A stretch of DNA of 64,000 nt from Listeria monocytogenes (lineage in GTDB: Bacteria; Bacillota; Bacilli; Lactobacillales; Listeriaceae): positions 248,001-312,000 of the forward strand of contig NZ_CP054041.1 in the NCBI RefSeq assembly GCF_013282665.1. Direction: 5' to 3'. The notes under the pieces were generated by a model, which made no database searches, was not told the DNA's origin, and saw nothing but the letters and a program-made list of their open reading frames with translations. Position 1 is the first letter of the stretch. Every line of letters begins with the position of its first letter. Shown in pieces: positions 46,433 to 55,562 of this stretch. The position numbers were made by a program, and so were the translations under genes.

Positions 46433-47200
46433 TCAGTCGTTAAGAACTTCAATAATTCTTTTTTCCAGTATGTTAGAAAGCGGTTCAGATTCTGTTCTTA
46501 GTCGCTCCACTTCCAATTTCACATCACGAATAATCGCTACTAACCAGCTTTCAAAATTAGATACAGCTTCCTTCGCAAAATAGCCATGATCAAACGCACG
46601 CTTTAACCTAGACGCACCAATTTCGTTGTAAGTAGCAAGTTCTGTTTGGAGTCTTTTAAGTAAAAAGAACTGACAACCAAGCGCGATAAATGTGTCATCT
46701 TTCATAAAATACTTCGCAAACTTGGCAAAAATAGCCGCATTCGTTAACGTAAGCTGAGATAAATACTCTTCATCTGTTGCGACATGTAACTGGTAAATAT
46801 TGGTTTTTGCCGTGTTTGTTTCTTGAACCCCGCTTTGCAATGCTCGAAGCAGTGGAATCATTTCTAATTCAGCAAGTGTGCGGTAATAGAGAGCACTATA
46901 AAAATCCCCAGCGAGAACCGTCAACTCTTGTTCCTTACGAGTGAGCTGTACGACATCTCCTGGTTCATCAATTTTTTCATGTGTATCATGCGCTAAAATC
47001 ATGTACAGCGTTGCACTAACGACGCGATATGCAGAGGCATCAGTCAAATCAGAGCCAGAAATGGCTTCATGAAGAAATAGCATTTGATCCTTGTCCATTT
47101 GCCCGCCTTCATTATTCTCTTGTAAATACTGATAGACTGCTTGCTCATGTACCAACTGCTCCACTTCCTTTAGCCCAGCCTCTCTTGCCTGATAAGTCAT
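46433..47200 (-). CDS. hepS: Heptaprenyl diphosphate synthase, small subunit HepS-like
   Basis: 255 residues. It corresponds to component I of heptaprenyl diphosphate synthase, which sets product length with HepT. It has no aspartate-rich motif, and identity rests on gene order (hepS-menG-hepT), size, and the all-helical pattern with DLTDASAYRVVSATLYMILAHDTHEKID. Sequence conservation is low in this family. In B. subtilis mtrB lies between folE and hepS; it is absent here. A GGGGATAGTTAA ribosome-binding site precedes the ATG. Confidence 0.82.
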   Translation of the reverse strand: MTYQAREAGLKEVEQLVHEQAVYQYLQENNEGGQMDKDQMLFLHEAISGSDLTDASAYRVVSATLYMILAHDTHEKIDEPGDVVQLTRKEQELTVLAGDFYSALYYRTLAELEMIPLLRALQSGVQETNTAKTNIYQLHVATDEEYLSQLTLTNAAIFAKFAKYFMKDDTFIALGCQFFLLKRLQTELATYNEIGASRLKRAFDHGYFAKEAVSNFESWLVAIIRDVKLEVERLRTESEPLSNILEKRIIEVLND

Positions 47201-47258
47201 TTAACTATCCCCTTTGAATCTCCTTAATATGTAAAATAAATTATACCATAAAGGATAT

Positions 47259-47828
47259 TTAATTATGCTTAATTAAAGCCAAAACTTCACTTCTAAGCTT
47301 ATCATCATTTTTAAAAGCACCACGAACAGCACTTGTAATTGTTTTTGTTCCAGGTTTATTTACACCGCGGATTGTCATGCACATATGCTCTGCTTCCATG
47401 ATGACCATTACACCCAGCGGTTTTAGTTTATCCATCATAATTTCTGCGACAGTCGTTGTAATCCGTTCTTGTAGTTGCGGGCGACGACTCACATCATCCA
47501 CGACTCGCGCAAGTTTACTAAGACCAGCAACTCTTCCATTTTGTGGTAAGTAAGCCACATGAGCTACTCCGAAAAAAGGGACAAGGTGATGTTCACACAT
47601 AGACGAAAAACGAATGTCTTTCACAAGTACTAATTCTTCATGTTGTTCTTCAAAAATAGTGTCGAAATGAACAGAAGGATCTTTTTTCAGTCCAGCAAAA
47701 ACTTCTTCATACATACGAGCTACTCGCATCGGCGTATCAATCAGCCCTTCACGATCTGGATTTTCTCCTACTGCTTCTAAAATAACTTTTACCGCGTCAG
47801 CAATCTTTTGTTTGTCTATTTGCTCCAT
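47259..47828 (-). CDS. folE: GTP cyclohydrolase I
   Basis: 189 residues. It makes 7,8-dihydroneopterin triphosphate from GTP, the first step to folate. The zinc Cys and catalytic His residues lie in [12 protein letters not shown], with later [12 protein letters not shown] and TSAVRGAF. The ATG at 47828 follows GGGGAATTAAGG. The frame continues to 47891, but a -10 sequence lies at 47853-47858. The gene is called mtrA where it is paired with mtrB (TRAP); mtrB is missing here. Confidence 0.95.
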   Translation of the reverse strand: MEQIDKQKIADAVKVILEAVGENPDREGLIDTPMRVARMYEEVFAGLKKDPSVHFDTIFEEQHEELVLVKDIRFSSMCEHHLVPFFGVAHVAYLPQNGRVAGLSKLARVVDDVSRRPQLQERITTTVAEIMMDKLKPLGVMVIMEAEHMCMTIRGVNKPGTKTITSAVRGAFKNDDKLRSEVLALIKHN

Positions 47829-47852
47829 CCTTAATTCCCCTATCTTTTTAGC

Positions 47853-47858
47853 ATTATA
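47853..47858 (-). promoter_or_regulatory. -10 element candidate for folE
   Basis: Perfect TATAAT on the minus strand 25 bases before the folE ATG, in GGTATATAATGC. No clear -35 is seen at 16-18 bases. Confidence 0.4.
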
Positions 47859-47992
47859 TACCTTGTATATCTTAACACAGCCGAACTTCAAGGTAAATTT
47901 AATTTGCTTGGATAAGTGATAATAATAGGGTTTTTTTACTTTCCTAATTATATTCCCTATTTCTAAAACAAAAAACCACTAAAAATGGGCAT

Positions 47993-48040
47993 AAAAAAAC
48001 TAGCCTAGCTTAATTATAAAATTAAGGCCAGACTAGAGTT
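47993..48040 (-). terminator. Intrinsic terminator after hup
   Basis: Stem built from AACTCTAG/CTAGTT outer and CCTTAATT/AATTAAG inner arms with small mismatches, followed by seven T on the minus strand. Confidence 0.75.
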
Positions 48041-48062
48041 AGTGCTTAAAAGTCTATGTAGC

Positions 48063-48338
48063 TTATTTAACAGCTTCTTTAAGCGCTTTACCAGGTTTGA
48101 AAGCTGGTACTTTACTTGCAGGGATGTCGATTTCTTCTTTAGTACGAGGGTTACGACCTTTACGGGCAGCACGTTCACGTACTTCAAAGTTACCAAATCC
48201 GATTAATTGAACTTTTTCACCTTTAGATAAAGAAGTTTGAATAGTTTCGAATACAGCTTCTACTGCTTTCGCTGCGTCTTTTTTAGAAAGATCAGCTAGT
48301 TCAGCAACGCTATTTACTAAATCAGTTTTATTTGCCAT
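48063..48338 (-). CDS. hup: DNA-binding protein HU
   Basis: 91 residues, the standard HU size. A nucleoid-associated dimer that bends [29 protein letters not shown] forms the helical base. [24 protein letters not shown] is the PROSITE-type HU signature with the DNA-gripping arm, where the tip Pro is in RNPRT. AAGGAGGTGA before the ATG is among the strongest ribosome-binding sites in the window, fitting an abundant protein. A long leader with hairpins lies upstream. It is a single gene with its own terminator. Confidence 0.97.
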   Translation of the reverse strand: MANKTDLVNSVAELADLSKKDAAKAVEAVFETIQTSLSKGEKVQLIGFGNFEVRERAARKGRNPRTKEEIDIPASKVPAFKPGKALKEAVK

Positions 48339-48750
48339 TGTGTTTTCACCTCCTTCACAGAATACTTCAAAATAAGCAGGTACAAGATATACCTGTATTT
48401 CTCTTTTTTTCCAAAAACAAAATTTGATTTTGGAAATCTAAGGAGAATCATGACTGAAATGGCTTAACTACAAGCCTTAACAGTAATTCTGATAAAAGAT
48501 TATCACATAATCCCTACAACTGCAAGGAATAATGCCAAACTGACACCGTTTCTTAACATTTTCAATCACAAACTTTTTTCTTTCAATGCTTGAAAACGTG
48601 ATAGTATCAACCTGTTATCCATAATACTAACTTGGAAGCCTTAGAATAGCAAGCGATACCACCACAATTAGCTAAAATAGTTCTTTTTTCATAAAAATAT
48701 GGTTAAATTTGCTTCTATTACCTGAAAACTCTAGGTTTCAGAGCCTAGCT
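48339..48750. other. 412-bp intergenic region between hup and the phosphatase gene
   Basis: No supported gene. On the minus strand it holds the hup leader and presumed promoter (TGTGATAAT near 48505). Two hairpins lie in the leader: CAGGTA/TACCTG (48377-48395) and TTTCCAAAA/TTTTGGAAA (48409-48436). At the phosphatase end, CTAGG/CCTAG with few T is a weak terminator candidate (about 48729-48750). Confidence 0.5.
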
Positions 48751-49731
48751 TTATTCTAACATTTCTTTTTGAAAAGCTGCTTTTTCTGCCGCAGTAATTC
48801 CGATTCCTTTTTCTAAATAGTTAGCTACTGAGCCATATTGTTTTTTCATTTCGTCAAAGGCAATTTCCAAATATTCAGGACGTGCTTCTGCCATAGGTCG
48901 GAAAGTTTCTAAATCTATTTTTTCTGTTCCGCTTGAGAAGAGCGCCACAATTCCTCCCATTTCTTGTAAGATGTCGTCCTGATAGCGATTAGTGATGGCG
49001 TAATCGTCGAAAATCGTTTTTTCTGGTACATCTAACAATGTTAATAATAATGCCCCTAGGACGCCTGTACGGTCTTTTCCTGCAGTGCAGTGGAAAACGA
49101 ACGGCAAGCCTGCTTTTGCATCCTCTAAAATTTCTGTAAAAATTTCTCTAAAACCTTCTACTGATTGTACAAATACGCGGTAACTTTCTCCCATCAGTGG
49201 TTCATAAATAGTTGTATCATTCGTTACTGGTAGTTTTGTTTCTTCATTTTTGGCAGTGCCAATGGGAATATGCTTATTTTGCACACCTTCAATTGCTGGT
49301 GTAGGTTGTGCTTGAACTTCGGAACTACTACGCAAGTCACAAATCCATTTAATATGTAGTTTTTGCAGTAATGCTGCATCGTTCAAATTTATATTCACGA
49401 GGTTAGAAGAGCGATATAGCTTCCCCCACTTCACATGCTTACCATTTTTGGAGGCATAACCACCCATATCACGGAAATTAAAAACACTTTCCAGCGGCAA
49501 AATGCGTTCTGAAATAACTGTTTTATTTCCTTTTGGCTCCTTTAAAAAGAAATAAACAGGAATATCCTTCGTTTCATACGTAAAGTGATCAACTTCATTT
49601 GTCACTTTGAAAACAGGCGCACTACTAGCTTCTAGGTTAGGACTATTACTTACAAAAACCAATGTTCCTTCGCTGACTTCTTCTTTTTTCCATGTTAATG
49701 TTACGGCCTTTTCTGTACGAGTAACTTCCAT
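48751..49731 (-). CDS. Tyrosine/dual-specificity phosphatase-like protein
   Basis: 326 residues. The N-terminal half is beta-rich (about 1-75), followed by a phosphatase domain with NFRDMGGY, and the active-site P-loop HCTAGKDR (214-221, CX5R with Cys215). This type (COG2365; fungal/bacterial LipA and mycobacterial MptpB relatives) acts on phosphotyrosine or phosphoinositides. No signal peptide is visible, so it is presumably cytosolic, unlike secreted LipA. The ATG at 49731 follows AGTAGGTGG, which overlaps an in-frame GTG. It sits at the place of spoIVA in B. subtilis. The substrate is unknown. Confidence 0.87.
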   Translation of the reverse strand: MEVTRTEKAVTLTWKKEEVSEGTLVFVSNSPNLEASSAPVFKVTNEVDHFTYETKDIPVYFFLKEPKGNKTVISERILPLESVFNFRDMGGYASKNGKHVKWGKLYRSSNLVNINLNDAALLQKLHIKWICDLRSSSEVQAQPTPAIEGVQNKHIPIGTAKNEETKLPVTNDTTIYEPLMGESYRVFVQSVEGFREIFTEILEDAKAGLPFVFHCTAGKDRTGVLGALLLTLLDVPEKTIFDDYAITNRYQDDILQEMGGIVALFSSGTEKIDLETFRPMAEARPEYLEIAFDEMKKQYGSVANYLEKGIGITAAEKAAFQKEMLE

Positions 49732-49787
49732 ATTTTCCACCTACTTTTTATTATTTGGCTCTTCTGCTTCATTTTAGCATATTTCCT

Positions 49788-49830
49788 AAAAAAAGAGCCA
49801 AAATAAGCAGATAGCCCATTTTGACTCTTT
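49788..49830 (-). terminator. Intrinsic terminator after gpsA
   Basis: AAAGAGTCAAAAT pairs with ATTTTGGCTCTTT (one G-U) around a 13-base loop and ends in TTTTTTT on the minus strand. Confidence 0.8.
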
Positions 49831-49833
49831 CTA

Positions 49834-50850
49834 TTAAAAGGATTCTTTTTCGATTTTCTTTTTGCGACCCATTAATAAATCCACTGCTTCGCGAGCATCT
49901 TTATTTTCGAATAAAATCGCGTAAATGGATTCGGTAATCGGCATATCAATATCAAGTTTTTTCGCCCAACCATGTACTGCTTTAGCTGTTCGAACACCTT
50001 CAACGACCATACCCATTTTTTCTAATACTTCGTCTAAATTCTCGCCTTTACCTAGCATATTACCAGCACGCCAATTACGTGAATGTACACTAGTGCAAGT
50101 AACGATTAAGTCACCAATACCAGTCAGCCCGTAAAAAGTTTGCGGATTAGAGCCAACAGCAACGCCGAGACGAGTGATTTCTGCCATTCCGCGAGTCATT
50201 AGAGCCGCTTTGGCATTATCGCCGTAACCAAGGCCGTCAGAGATTCCTGCGCCAAGTGCGATAATGTTTTTAAGCGCGCCACCAATTTCCGCACCAATCA
50301 CATCATCATTCGTATAAATGCGCAAGTTATTATTGATGAAACGGTCTTGAACAATCTCAGCAGCTGTTAAATCTTTACAGCTTGCACAAAGTGTTGTAGG
50401 GTGACGAAGCGCAACTTCTTCCGCATGACTTGGTCCAGAAAGAACCACAAGCGCCTTCCGTTTAGCTGCATCAATTTCTTCTTCAATCACTTCGGACATT
50501 CGAAGGTTTGTTTCTGGTTCAATACCTTTACTCACATGCACTAAAATGGTTGGTTCTTTTAGCGCTTCATTTAACTGCTTACAAACGATACGCATCGCAT
50601 TTGTTGGAATAGCAATTACGACAATTTCTGCCCCATCAATAGCTTCATCAAGTGACAATGTCGCTTTTACCTCAGTTGGTAAAATAATATCTGGCAAATA
50701 GTGACTATTCGTGTGCGATTCGTTAATTTCATTCACAATTTTATCTAAGTTTCCCCAAATAACTGGTTTATGATTATTATCCGCTAGGACAAGTGCAAGA
50801 CCTGTTCCCCAACTTCCAGCGCCAAGAATAGCTACTTTTTTCTGTGTCAT
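49834..50850 (-). CDS. gpsA: Glycerol-3-phosphate dehydrogenase [NAD(P)+]
   Basis: 338 residues. It reduces dihydroxyacetone phosphate to sn-glycerol 3-phosphate for phospholipid synthesis. [20 protein letters not shown] binds the nucleotide. [10 protein letters not shown], the catalytic Lys in [15 protein letters not shown], and [14 protein letters not shown] complete the family pattern. The ATG at 50850 follows GGGAGG. It lies 22 bases after der on the same strand; der-gpsA linkage is conserved in Bacillus. Confidence 0.96.
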   Translation of the reverse strand: MTQKKVAILGAGSWGTGLALVLADNNHKPVIWGNLDKIVNEINESHTNSHYLPDIILPTEVKATLSLDEAIDGAEIVVIAIPTNAMRIVCKQLNEALKEPTILVHVSKGIEPETNLRMSEVIEEEIDAAKRKALVVLSGPSHAEEVALRHPTTLCASCKDLTAAEIVQDRFINNNLRIYTNDDVIGAEIGGALKNIIALGAGISDGLGYGDNAKAALMTRGMAEITRLGVAVGSNPQTFYGLTGIGDLIVTCTSVHSRNWRAGNMLGKGENLDEVLEKMGMVVEGVRTAKAVHGWAKKLDIDMPITESIYAILFENKDAREAVDLLMGRKKKIEKESF

Positions 50851-50872
50851 TATATTTTTCCTCCCGAAAACT

Positions 50873-52183
50873 TTACTTACGCTTACGAGCAATTACTCGA
50901 ATTGGCGTACCTTCAAATGGAAATGCTTCTCTAATCCGATTTTCTAAGAAACGTTCATACGAGAAATGCATGAGTTCTGGATCATTAACAAATACAACAA
51001 ATGTCGGTGGTTTTACAGCCACTTGCGTTGTATAGAAAATCTTCAATCGTTTACCTTTATCCATTGGTGATGGGTTCATTGCAACGGCATCACTAATAAC
51101 ATCATTCAGCATACTTGATTGTACACGGAGTGAATGGTTGTCGCTCACTTGGTTAATAAGTGGGAATAGATTATTTAAGCGTTGTTTTGTTTTCGCAGAT
51201 ACAAAGACAATTGGTGCATAGCTTAAGAATTGGAATTGCTCCCGAATATCTTCCGTCCATACGTTAATTGTTTTTTCATCTTTGTTAATCGCATCCCATT
51301 TGTTTACTACAATAATAATTGCACGTCCAGCATCATGCGCATATCCAGCAATTCGTTTATCTTGCTCCCGAATACCTTCTTCAGCATTGATAACCACAAG
51401 AACAACGTCCGAGCGTTCAATTGCTCTCATTGCACGTAAAACACTATATTTCTCTGTGCTTTCATACACTTTCCCACGTTTTCTCATTCCGGCTGTATCA
51501 ATCATGACATAATCTTGGCCATCGAAAGTATAAGTTGTATCAATTGCATCACGAGTTGTACCCGCAATATCAGAAACAATAACACGATCTTCTCCAAGCA
51601 GTGCATTCAGAATAGAAGATTTACCAACATTTGGTCGACCAATTAAACTGAATTTCACTGTATCATCTGGATATTCTTCCTCTTCTTCTTTTGGAAAATG
51701 AGCACGAACAGCATCAAGCATGTCGCCAAGCCCTAGTCCATGTGAACCAGAAATTGGATACGGCTCACCAAACCCAAGAGAATAAAAATCATAAATTTGA
51801 TCTCGCATTTCTGGGTTATCTACTTTATTAATCGCTAAAACAATTGGTTTATTAGACCGGTAAAGAATTTTTGCTACTTGTTCGTCTGCATCGGTAACCC
51901 CTTCACGACCATTGGTAATAAAAATAATTACGTCTGCTTCATCAATTGCGATTTCCGCTTGTGCGCGAATTTGCTCTAAGAATGGTTCGTCGGAAAGATC
52001 AATACCACCTGTATCAATAATGTTAAATTCTTTTCCAAGCCATTCCGCTGAATTATATATGCGGTCACGTGTCACACCGGGAACATCTTCCACTATGGAA
52101 ACACGTTCACCAACGATTCTGTTAAAAATAGTCGATTTGCCAACGTTTGGACGTCCGACAATCGCTACAACTGGTTTTGCCAT
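50873..52183 (-). CDS. der: Ribosome-assembly GTPase Der (EngA)
   Basis: 436 residues. It carries two tandem GTPase domains and acts in 50S subunit maturation. The first has [23 protein letters not shown] and NKVDNPE. The second (about 175-345) has [23 protein letters not shown] and [11 protein letters not shown]-terminal KH-like domain ends the protein. The ATG at 52183 follows AAGGTGAAATA. It lies between rpsA and gpsA, and no terminator separates der from gpsA. Confidence 0.97.
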
Positions 52184-52280
52184 TATTTCACCTTCTTTTT
52201 TCTCGAATCCTATTTATCAAACTTTCTTTAGTTTATCAGTAAAACAGCTTACTGGCAATGAAAAGTTCGATTGGAAAAAG

Positions 52281-52318
52281 AAAAAGAGCCTACGGGAACA
52301 GTCTCCCTAGGCTCTTTT
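52281..52318 (-). terminator. Intrinsic terminator after rpsA
   Basis: AAAGAGCCTA-GGGA pairs with TCCC-TAGGCTCTTT around a short loop, with TTTTTCTTTTT following on the minus strand. Confidence 0.88.
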
Positions 52319-52326
52319 ACGTACAA

Positions 52327-53472
52327 TTATTTATCGTCGTTTTGAAGACCTTTTAATTTATCACCAATTAAATCGCTCATTTGGAATCCAGTGTTTTCTT
52401 CTGGAAGTTCATAATCAGCTTCTTCAACTGGAGCATCTTGTAATTCTTTAATGCTTAATGATAAACGTTTATCTGCTTCATTTACTTCAAGTACTTTCAC
52501 TTCTACTGTTTGCCCTTCTGAAAGGACTTCTTGTGGTGTTCCAATATGTTCATGGGAGATTTGGGAAATATGAACCAAACCTTCCACTCCTTCAAAAATT
52601 TCCACAAATGCACCGAAAGTAACGAGACGCACTACTTTACCTTCTAAAACAGAACCAACTGGCGCTTTTTCGGCAATGCCGTCCCAAGGTCCAGGTAAAG
52701 TCGCTTTAATAGAAAGAGAAATACGTTCATTTTCAGGATCAATTCCAATAACTTTAACCGTTACTTTTTGTCCTTCTTCTAGCGCTTCTTGCGGTGTTGC
52801 AATATGTTTATAAGAAATTTGCGAGATGTGAACTAATCCGTCCACGCCACCAATATCAACGAATGCACCAAAATTAGCTAAGCGTTGAACCGTACCTTCA
52901 ATCACGTCGCCTTCTTTGATTTCGCTCAGTAGCGCTTGCTTTTGACTAGCTTTTTCTGTTTCCACAACTGCACGATGGCTTAAAATTACACGGTTATTTT
53001 CTGGTTCAAATTCTACTACTTTGAAAGTAAGGGTAGTTCCTTTGTAATCTGCGAAATCTTCCACAAAATGATCTTCTACTAAAGAAGCTGGAACAAACGC
53101 ACGAACACCAAGGTCAACAACTAATCCACCTTTAACAACATCACTGACTACTGCTTCAAACACTTCACCAGATTCAAATTTAGCTTTAATATCATCAGAT
53201 GCTTTTTCTGCATCCACTTTTCTTTTGGATAAAACAAGTACATCGTCTTCTACTTTAGTGACAATCAAATCAAGTGTGTCGCCAACGCTCACAACGTCAG
53301 AAGCTGTCTCCACATGTATATTGGAAAGTTCACTTATTGGAACGACACCATCAAGTTTGCTATCTGGAATACCAACATAAACTTGTTTATCTTCCACGCT
53401 TGTAACTGTGCCAGTGACTTTGTCTCCTTCTTCAAAATTTCTAACTTCCACATCAAATAAATCTTCAGACAT
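52327..53472 (-). CDS. rpsA: S1-domain RNA-binding protein (30S protein S1 homologue, YpfD)
   Basis: 381 residues with four S1 (OB-fold) RNA-binding repeats at roughly 15-85, 100-170, 185-255 and 270-345, then an acidic tail. The third and fourth repeats carry GTVQRLANFGAFVDIGGVDGLVHISQIS and GKVVRLVTFGAFVEIFEGVEGLVHISQIS. Gram-negative S1 has six repeats; this shorter form is usual in Firmicutes and need not be essential. GGAGGGCTACAC precedes the ATG at 53472. The frame stays open 62 codons further up, to 53658, but those codons lack a conserved domain. Confidence 0.93.
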   Translation of the reverse strand: MSEDLFDVEVRNFEEGDKVTGTVTSVEDKQVYVGIPDSKLDGVVPISELSNIHVETASDVVSVGDTLDLIVTKVEDDVLVLSKRKVDAEKASDDIKAKFESGEVFEAVVSDVVKGGLVVDLGVRAFVPASLVEDHFVEDFADYKGTTLTFKVVEFEPENNRVILSHRAVVETEKASQKQALLSEIKEGDVIEGTVQRLANFGAFVDIGGVDGLVHISQISYKHIATPQEALEEGQKVTVKVIGIDPENERISLSIKATLPGPWDGIAEKAPVGSVLEGKVVRLVTFGAFVEIFEGVEGLVHISQISHEHIGTPQEVLSEGQTVEVKVLEVNEADKRLSLSIKELQDAPVEEADYELPEENTGFQMSDLIGDKLKGLQNDDK

Positions 53473-53680
53473 GTGTAGCCCTCCATTCGTTAGTCGAATT
53501 TTAGGAGTTTCTAATTCAGAAGCAACCTTCACGCTCACTTCCTCCGTTTGACTAGTTTTTCTAGATAGGCAAATTCCGATTAAATAAAGAAAAATATCAA
53601 ATGCACCTTCTGTAAAACTGATCTTCCAACTAGAAAATCCTTTCAAGATACTTTTCACAAAGTAAAAAATCTCTCTTATA
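53473..53680 (-). other. Long leader of rpsA
   Basis: About 200 nt between a possible promoter and the rpsA start. TTTTCTAG and CTAGAAAA (8 bp, about 85 bases apart) can pair, and an internal GGAGG-GTG lies near 53538. It is in frame with rpsA throughout. It could carry autoregulation by S1, but no established motif is recognised. Confidence 0.4.
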
Positions 53681-53708
53681 ACATCCTACAAATCCAGAAA
53701 TTTGTCAA
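53675..53708 (-). promoter_or_regulatory. Promoter and operator candidate for rpsA
   Basis: The minus strand has a perfect -35 TTGACA (53708-53703) and TGTTATAAG, an extended -10 (TATAAG at 53680-53675), but the gap is 22 bases, longer than usual. Between them is a perfect palindrome ACAAAT-TTCTGG-ATTTGT (53705-53688), overlapping the -35. Confidence 0.4.
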
Positions 53709-53780
53709 GCTCTTTTAAGGGGATGAAATTGACTACAGGGCGTGAAATCGCTTCGTTCGTTTAGCCTTTCACGGTTAAAT

Positions 53781-53828
53781 AAAAAAAGTGCTACATTTCC
53801 ATTTAGTTAAGAAAATGTAGCACTTTTT
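53781..53828 (-). terminator. Intrinsic terminator after cmk
   Basis: AAAAAGTGCTACATTT and AAATGTAGCACTTTTT form a 16-bp perfect stem followed by TTTT on the minus strand. Confidence 0.9.
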
Positions 53829-53830
53829 CA

Positions 53831-54505
53831 TTAATCTTTGATTTTTAGTTCTGCTAGTGAAAGAATTTTGTCGGCCACTTCATCAATCGACATGGATGTG
53901 GTATCTACTTCAATGGCATCGTCTGCTTTTTTTAATGGAGAGTGTGTTCTTGTGTAATCTAAATGATCTCGCTCTTCAATTTCTTTTTTAAGTTGGTCTA
54001 GATCTCCAGCAAAACCTTTCGCCATATTTTCTTTATAACGACGTTCCGCCCGTTCTTCCACGCTTGCAAGTAAGAATATTTTTAGTTCAGCATTTGGAAG
54101 AACTGCCGTCCCGATATCGCGTCCATCCATAACAATGCCACCCTCTGTCGCAAAAACTTGTTGGCGTTCTTGAAGTGCTTCACGAATAGATGGGTGTGCC
54201 GCAACGATAGAAACATGATTAGTTACTTCTAAAGACCGGATTACTTCTGTCACATTTTCGTTACCTATAAATACTTGTTGTACTTCGCCAGGTTCAAAAC
54301 GAATAACCGTTTTTTGAAGGAGAGCCGCTATGCCTTTTTCATCTTCATAAGGAATGTTATTTTTTAAAGCAATATAGGTTACAGCACGATACATCGCACC
54401 CGTGTCTATATAAACAAAACGCAATTTTTTCGCCACGATTTTTGCTACTGTGCTTTTTCCTGCTGCAGCTGGTCCATCAATCGCGATACATATCTTTTTA
54501 GTCAT
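53831..54505 (-). CDS. cmk: Cytidylate kinase
   Basis: 224 residues. It phosphorylates CMP and dCMP with [24 protein letters not shown] is the P-loop, then [13 protein letters not shown]. The CMP-binding insert includes [20 protein letters not shown] and [31 protein letters not shown] segment ([17 protein letters not shown]) completes the family pattern. AAGGAG precedes the ATG. It lies 15 bases after the asparaginase gene. In B. subtilis cmk precedes ypfD in the same way. Confidence 0.96.
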   Translation of the reverse strand: MTKKICIAIDGPAAAGKSTVAKIVAKKLRFVYIDTGAMYRAVTYIALKNNIPYEDEKGIAALLQKTVIRFEPGEVQQVFIGNENVTEVIRSLEVTNHVSIVAAHPSIREALQERQQVFATEGGIVMDGRDIGTAVLPNAELKIFLLASVEERAERRYKENMAKGFAGDLDQLKKEIEERDHLDYTRTHSPLKKADDAIEVDTTSMSIDEVADKILSLAELKIKD

Positions 54506-54520
54506 AAAATAAAACTCCTT

Positions 54521-55483
54521 TTATCTGAAATTGGTTTGATTAATTTCTTCTTGGGATGCTAAAAGTACCATTAATTTCATCCGCGCTTTTTTACTATCGT
54601 AGTCTTTTCCTAAAATAACGCCACGATTATATAAGTCAAACGTGCTACCTTCATAGTCATATGTAGTATATACATTTCCTTCTTCTGCGCTCGTTGTAAT
54701 CACAACTGGAATTCCCGCATCCAAAGCTCTGATAATAGCTGGCATCATTTTTGGCGCCACTTGTCCGCGTCCAACACCTTCTAAAACGATTCCTGAAACG
54801 CCACTATCAATCGCAGCATCAATAAATAAACCATCTGCTCCAATATAACATTTAATTACCACGACTTCTGGCAGATCTAGACGAATATCAAAACACTCAT
54901 GTTCAAGCGGTTTTTGATACAAGAAAACTTGGTCATTATCAATGATACCAAGATAGCCGAAACCAAAGGCACTAAAGCCTTGGATATTAGAGGCATGGAC
55001 TTTTTTTACATATCTAGCCGCGAAAATCCGTTCATTAAAAACAACGACTGTCCCAGCTTGACGTAAATTGATTTCACATGCCGTATAAATTGCATGACGA
55101 ATATTAACATAGGCATCTGTTCCCGGCTCTTCAGGCGCTCGCTGTGAACCAGTAACTACAATGGGACGTGCATCGGTTACTGCAAGGTCAAGAAAATAAG
55201 CTGTTTCTTCTAAGGAATCTGTCCCGTGTGTTACAACTATACCATCATACGTTTCGTCCATGAAAATGGATTCAATAAGTTGTTTCAAGCTAATTAAATC
55301 AGGAAGCGAAATATGCATAGATGGTAATTGAAAAGTAGAATAAATATCTATTTGAATTTCTGTTGGTAATTGGCATAATGCAGCTAATTCTTCTCCAGAT
55401 AATTCACCTGATGCAAGTTTACCTGATGCTGTCTTCTTACTTGCAATTGTACCGCCCGTTGTAATTAGTGCCACTTTTGCCAT
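54521..55483 (-). CDS. Type I L-asparaginase
   Basis: 320 residues. It hydrolyses asparagine to aspartate and ammonia, probably in the cytosol since no signal is visible. The N-terminal nucleophile Thr lies in LITTGGTIASK, and the second catalytic triad in VVTHGTDSLEETAYFLD. EGVGRGQVAPKMM and VITTSAEEGNVYTTYDYEG are also family motifs. It corresponds to B. subtilis AnsA-like genes. It lies between the LysM protein and cmk. The acceptance of glutamine cannot be judged from sequence. Confidence 0.92.
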   Translation of the reverse strand: MAKVALITTGGTIASKKTASGKLASGELSGEELAALCQLPTEIQIDIYSTFQLPSMHISLPDLISLKQLIESIFMDETYDGIVVTHGTDSLEETAYFLDLAVTDARPIVVTGSQRAPEEPGTDAYVNIRHAIYTACEINLRQAGTVVVFNERIFAARYVKKVHASNIQGFSAFGFGYLGIIDNDQVFLYQKPLEHECFDIRLDLPEVVVIKCYIGADGLFIDAAIDSGVSGIVLEGVGRGQVAPKMMPAIIRALDAGIPVVITTSAEEGNVYTTYDYEGSTFDLYNRGVILGKDYDSKKARMKLMVLLASQEEINQTNFR

Positions 55484-55521
55484 GATTATTTCCCCCTACT
55501 TTTCCATTTAAACAAACAAAT

Positions 55522-55547
55522 GAGTCTCGGAAGCGTTTCCCAGACCC
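55522..55547 (-). terminator. Intrinsic terminator candidate after the LysM gene
   Basis: GGGTCTGGGAA pairs with TTCCGAGACTC (one mismatch, one wobble) around a short loop, followed by ATTTGTTTGTTT on the minus strand. Confidence 0.55.
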
Positions 55548-55562
55548 ATTCAGTGTTGTTTA

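Noticed and set aside
48450..48467. Five-codon ORF (MTEMA) on the plus strand after AAGGAG
   Set aside because: Too short to support, points away from any gene it could control, and lies antisense to the hup leader.
53473..53658. N-terminal extension of 62 codons on rpsA
   Set aside because: The extension lacks an S1 domain; GGAGGGCTACAC before ATG 53472 gives the family length. It is kept only as a leader observation.
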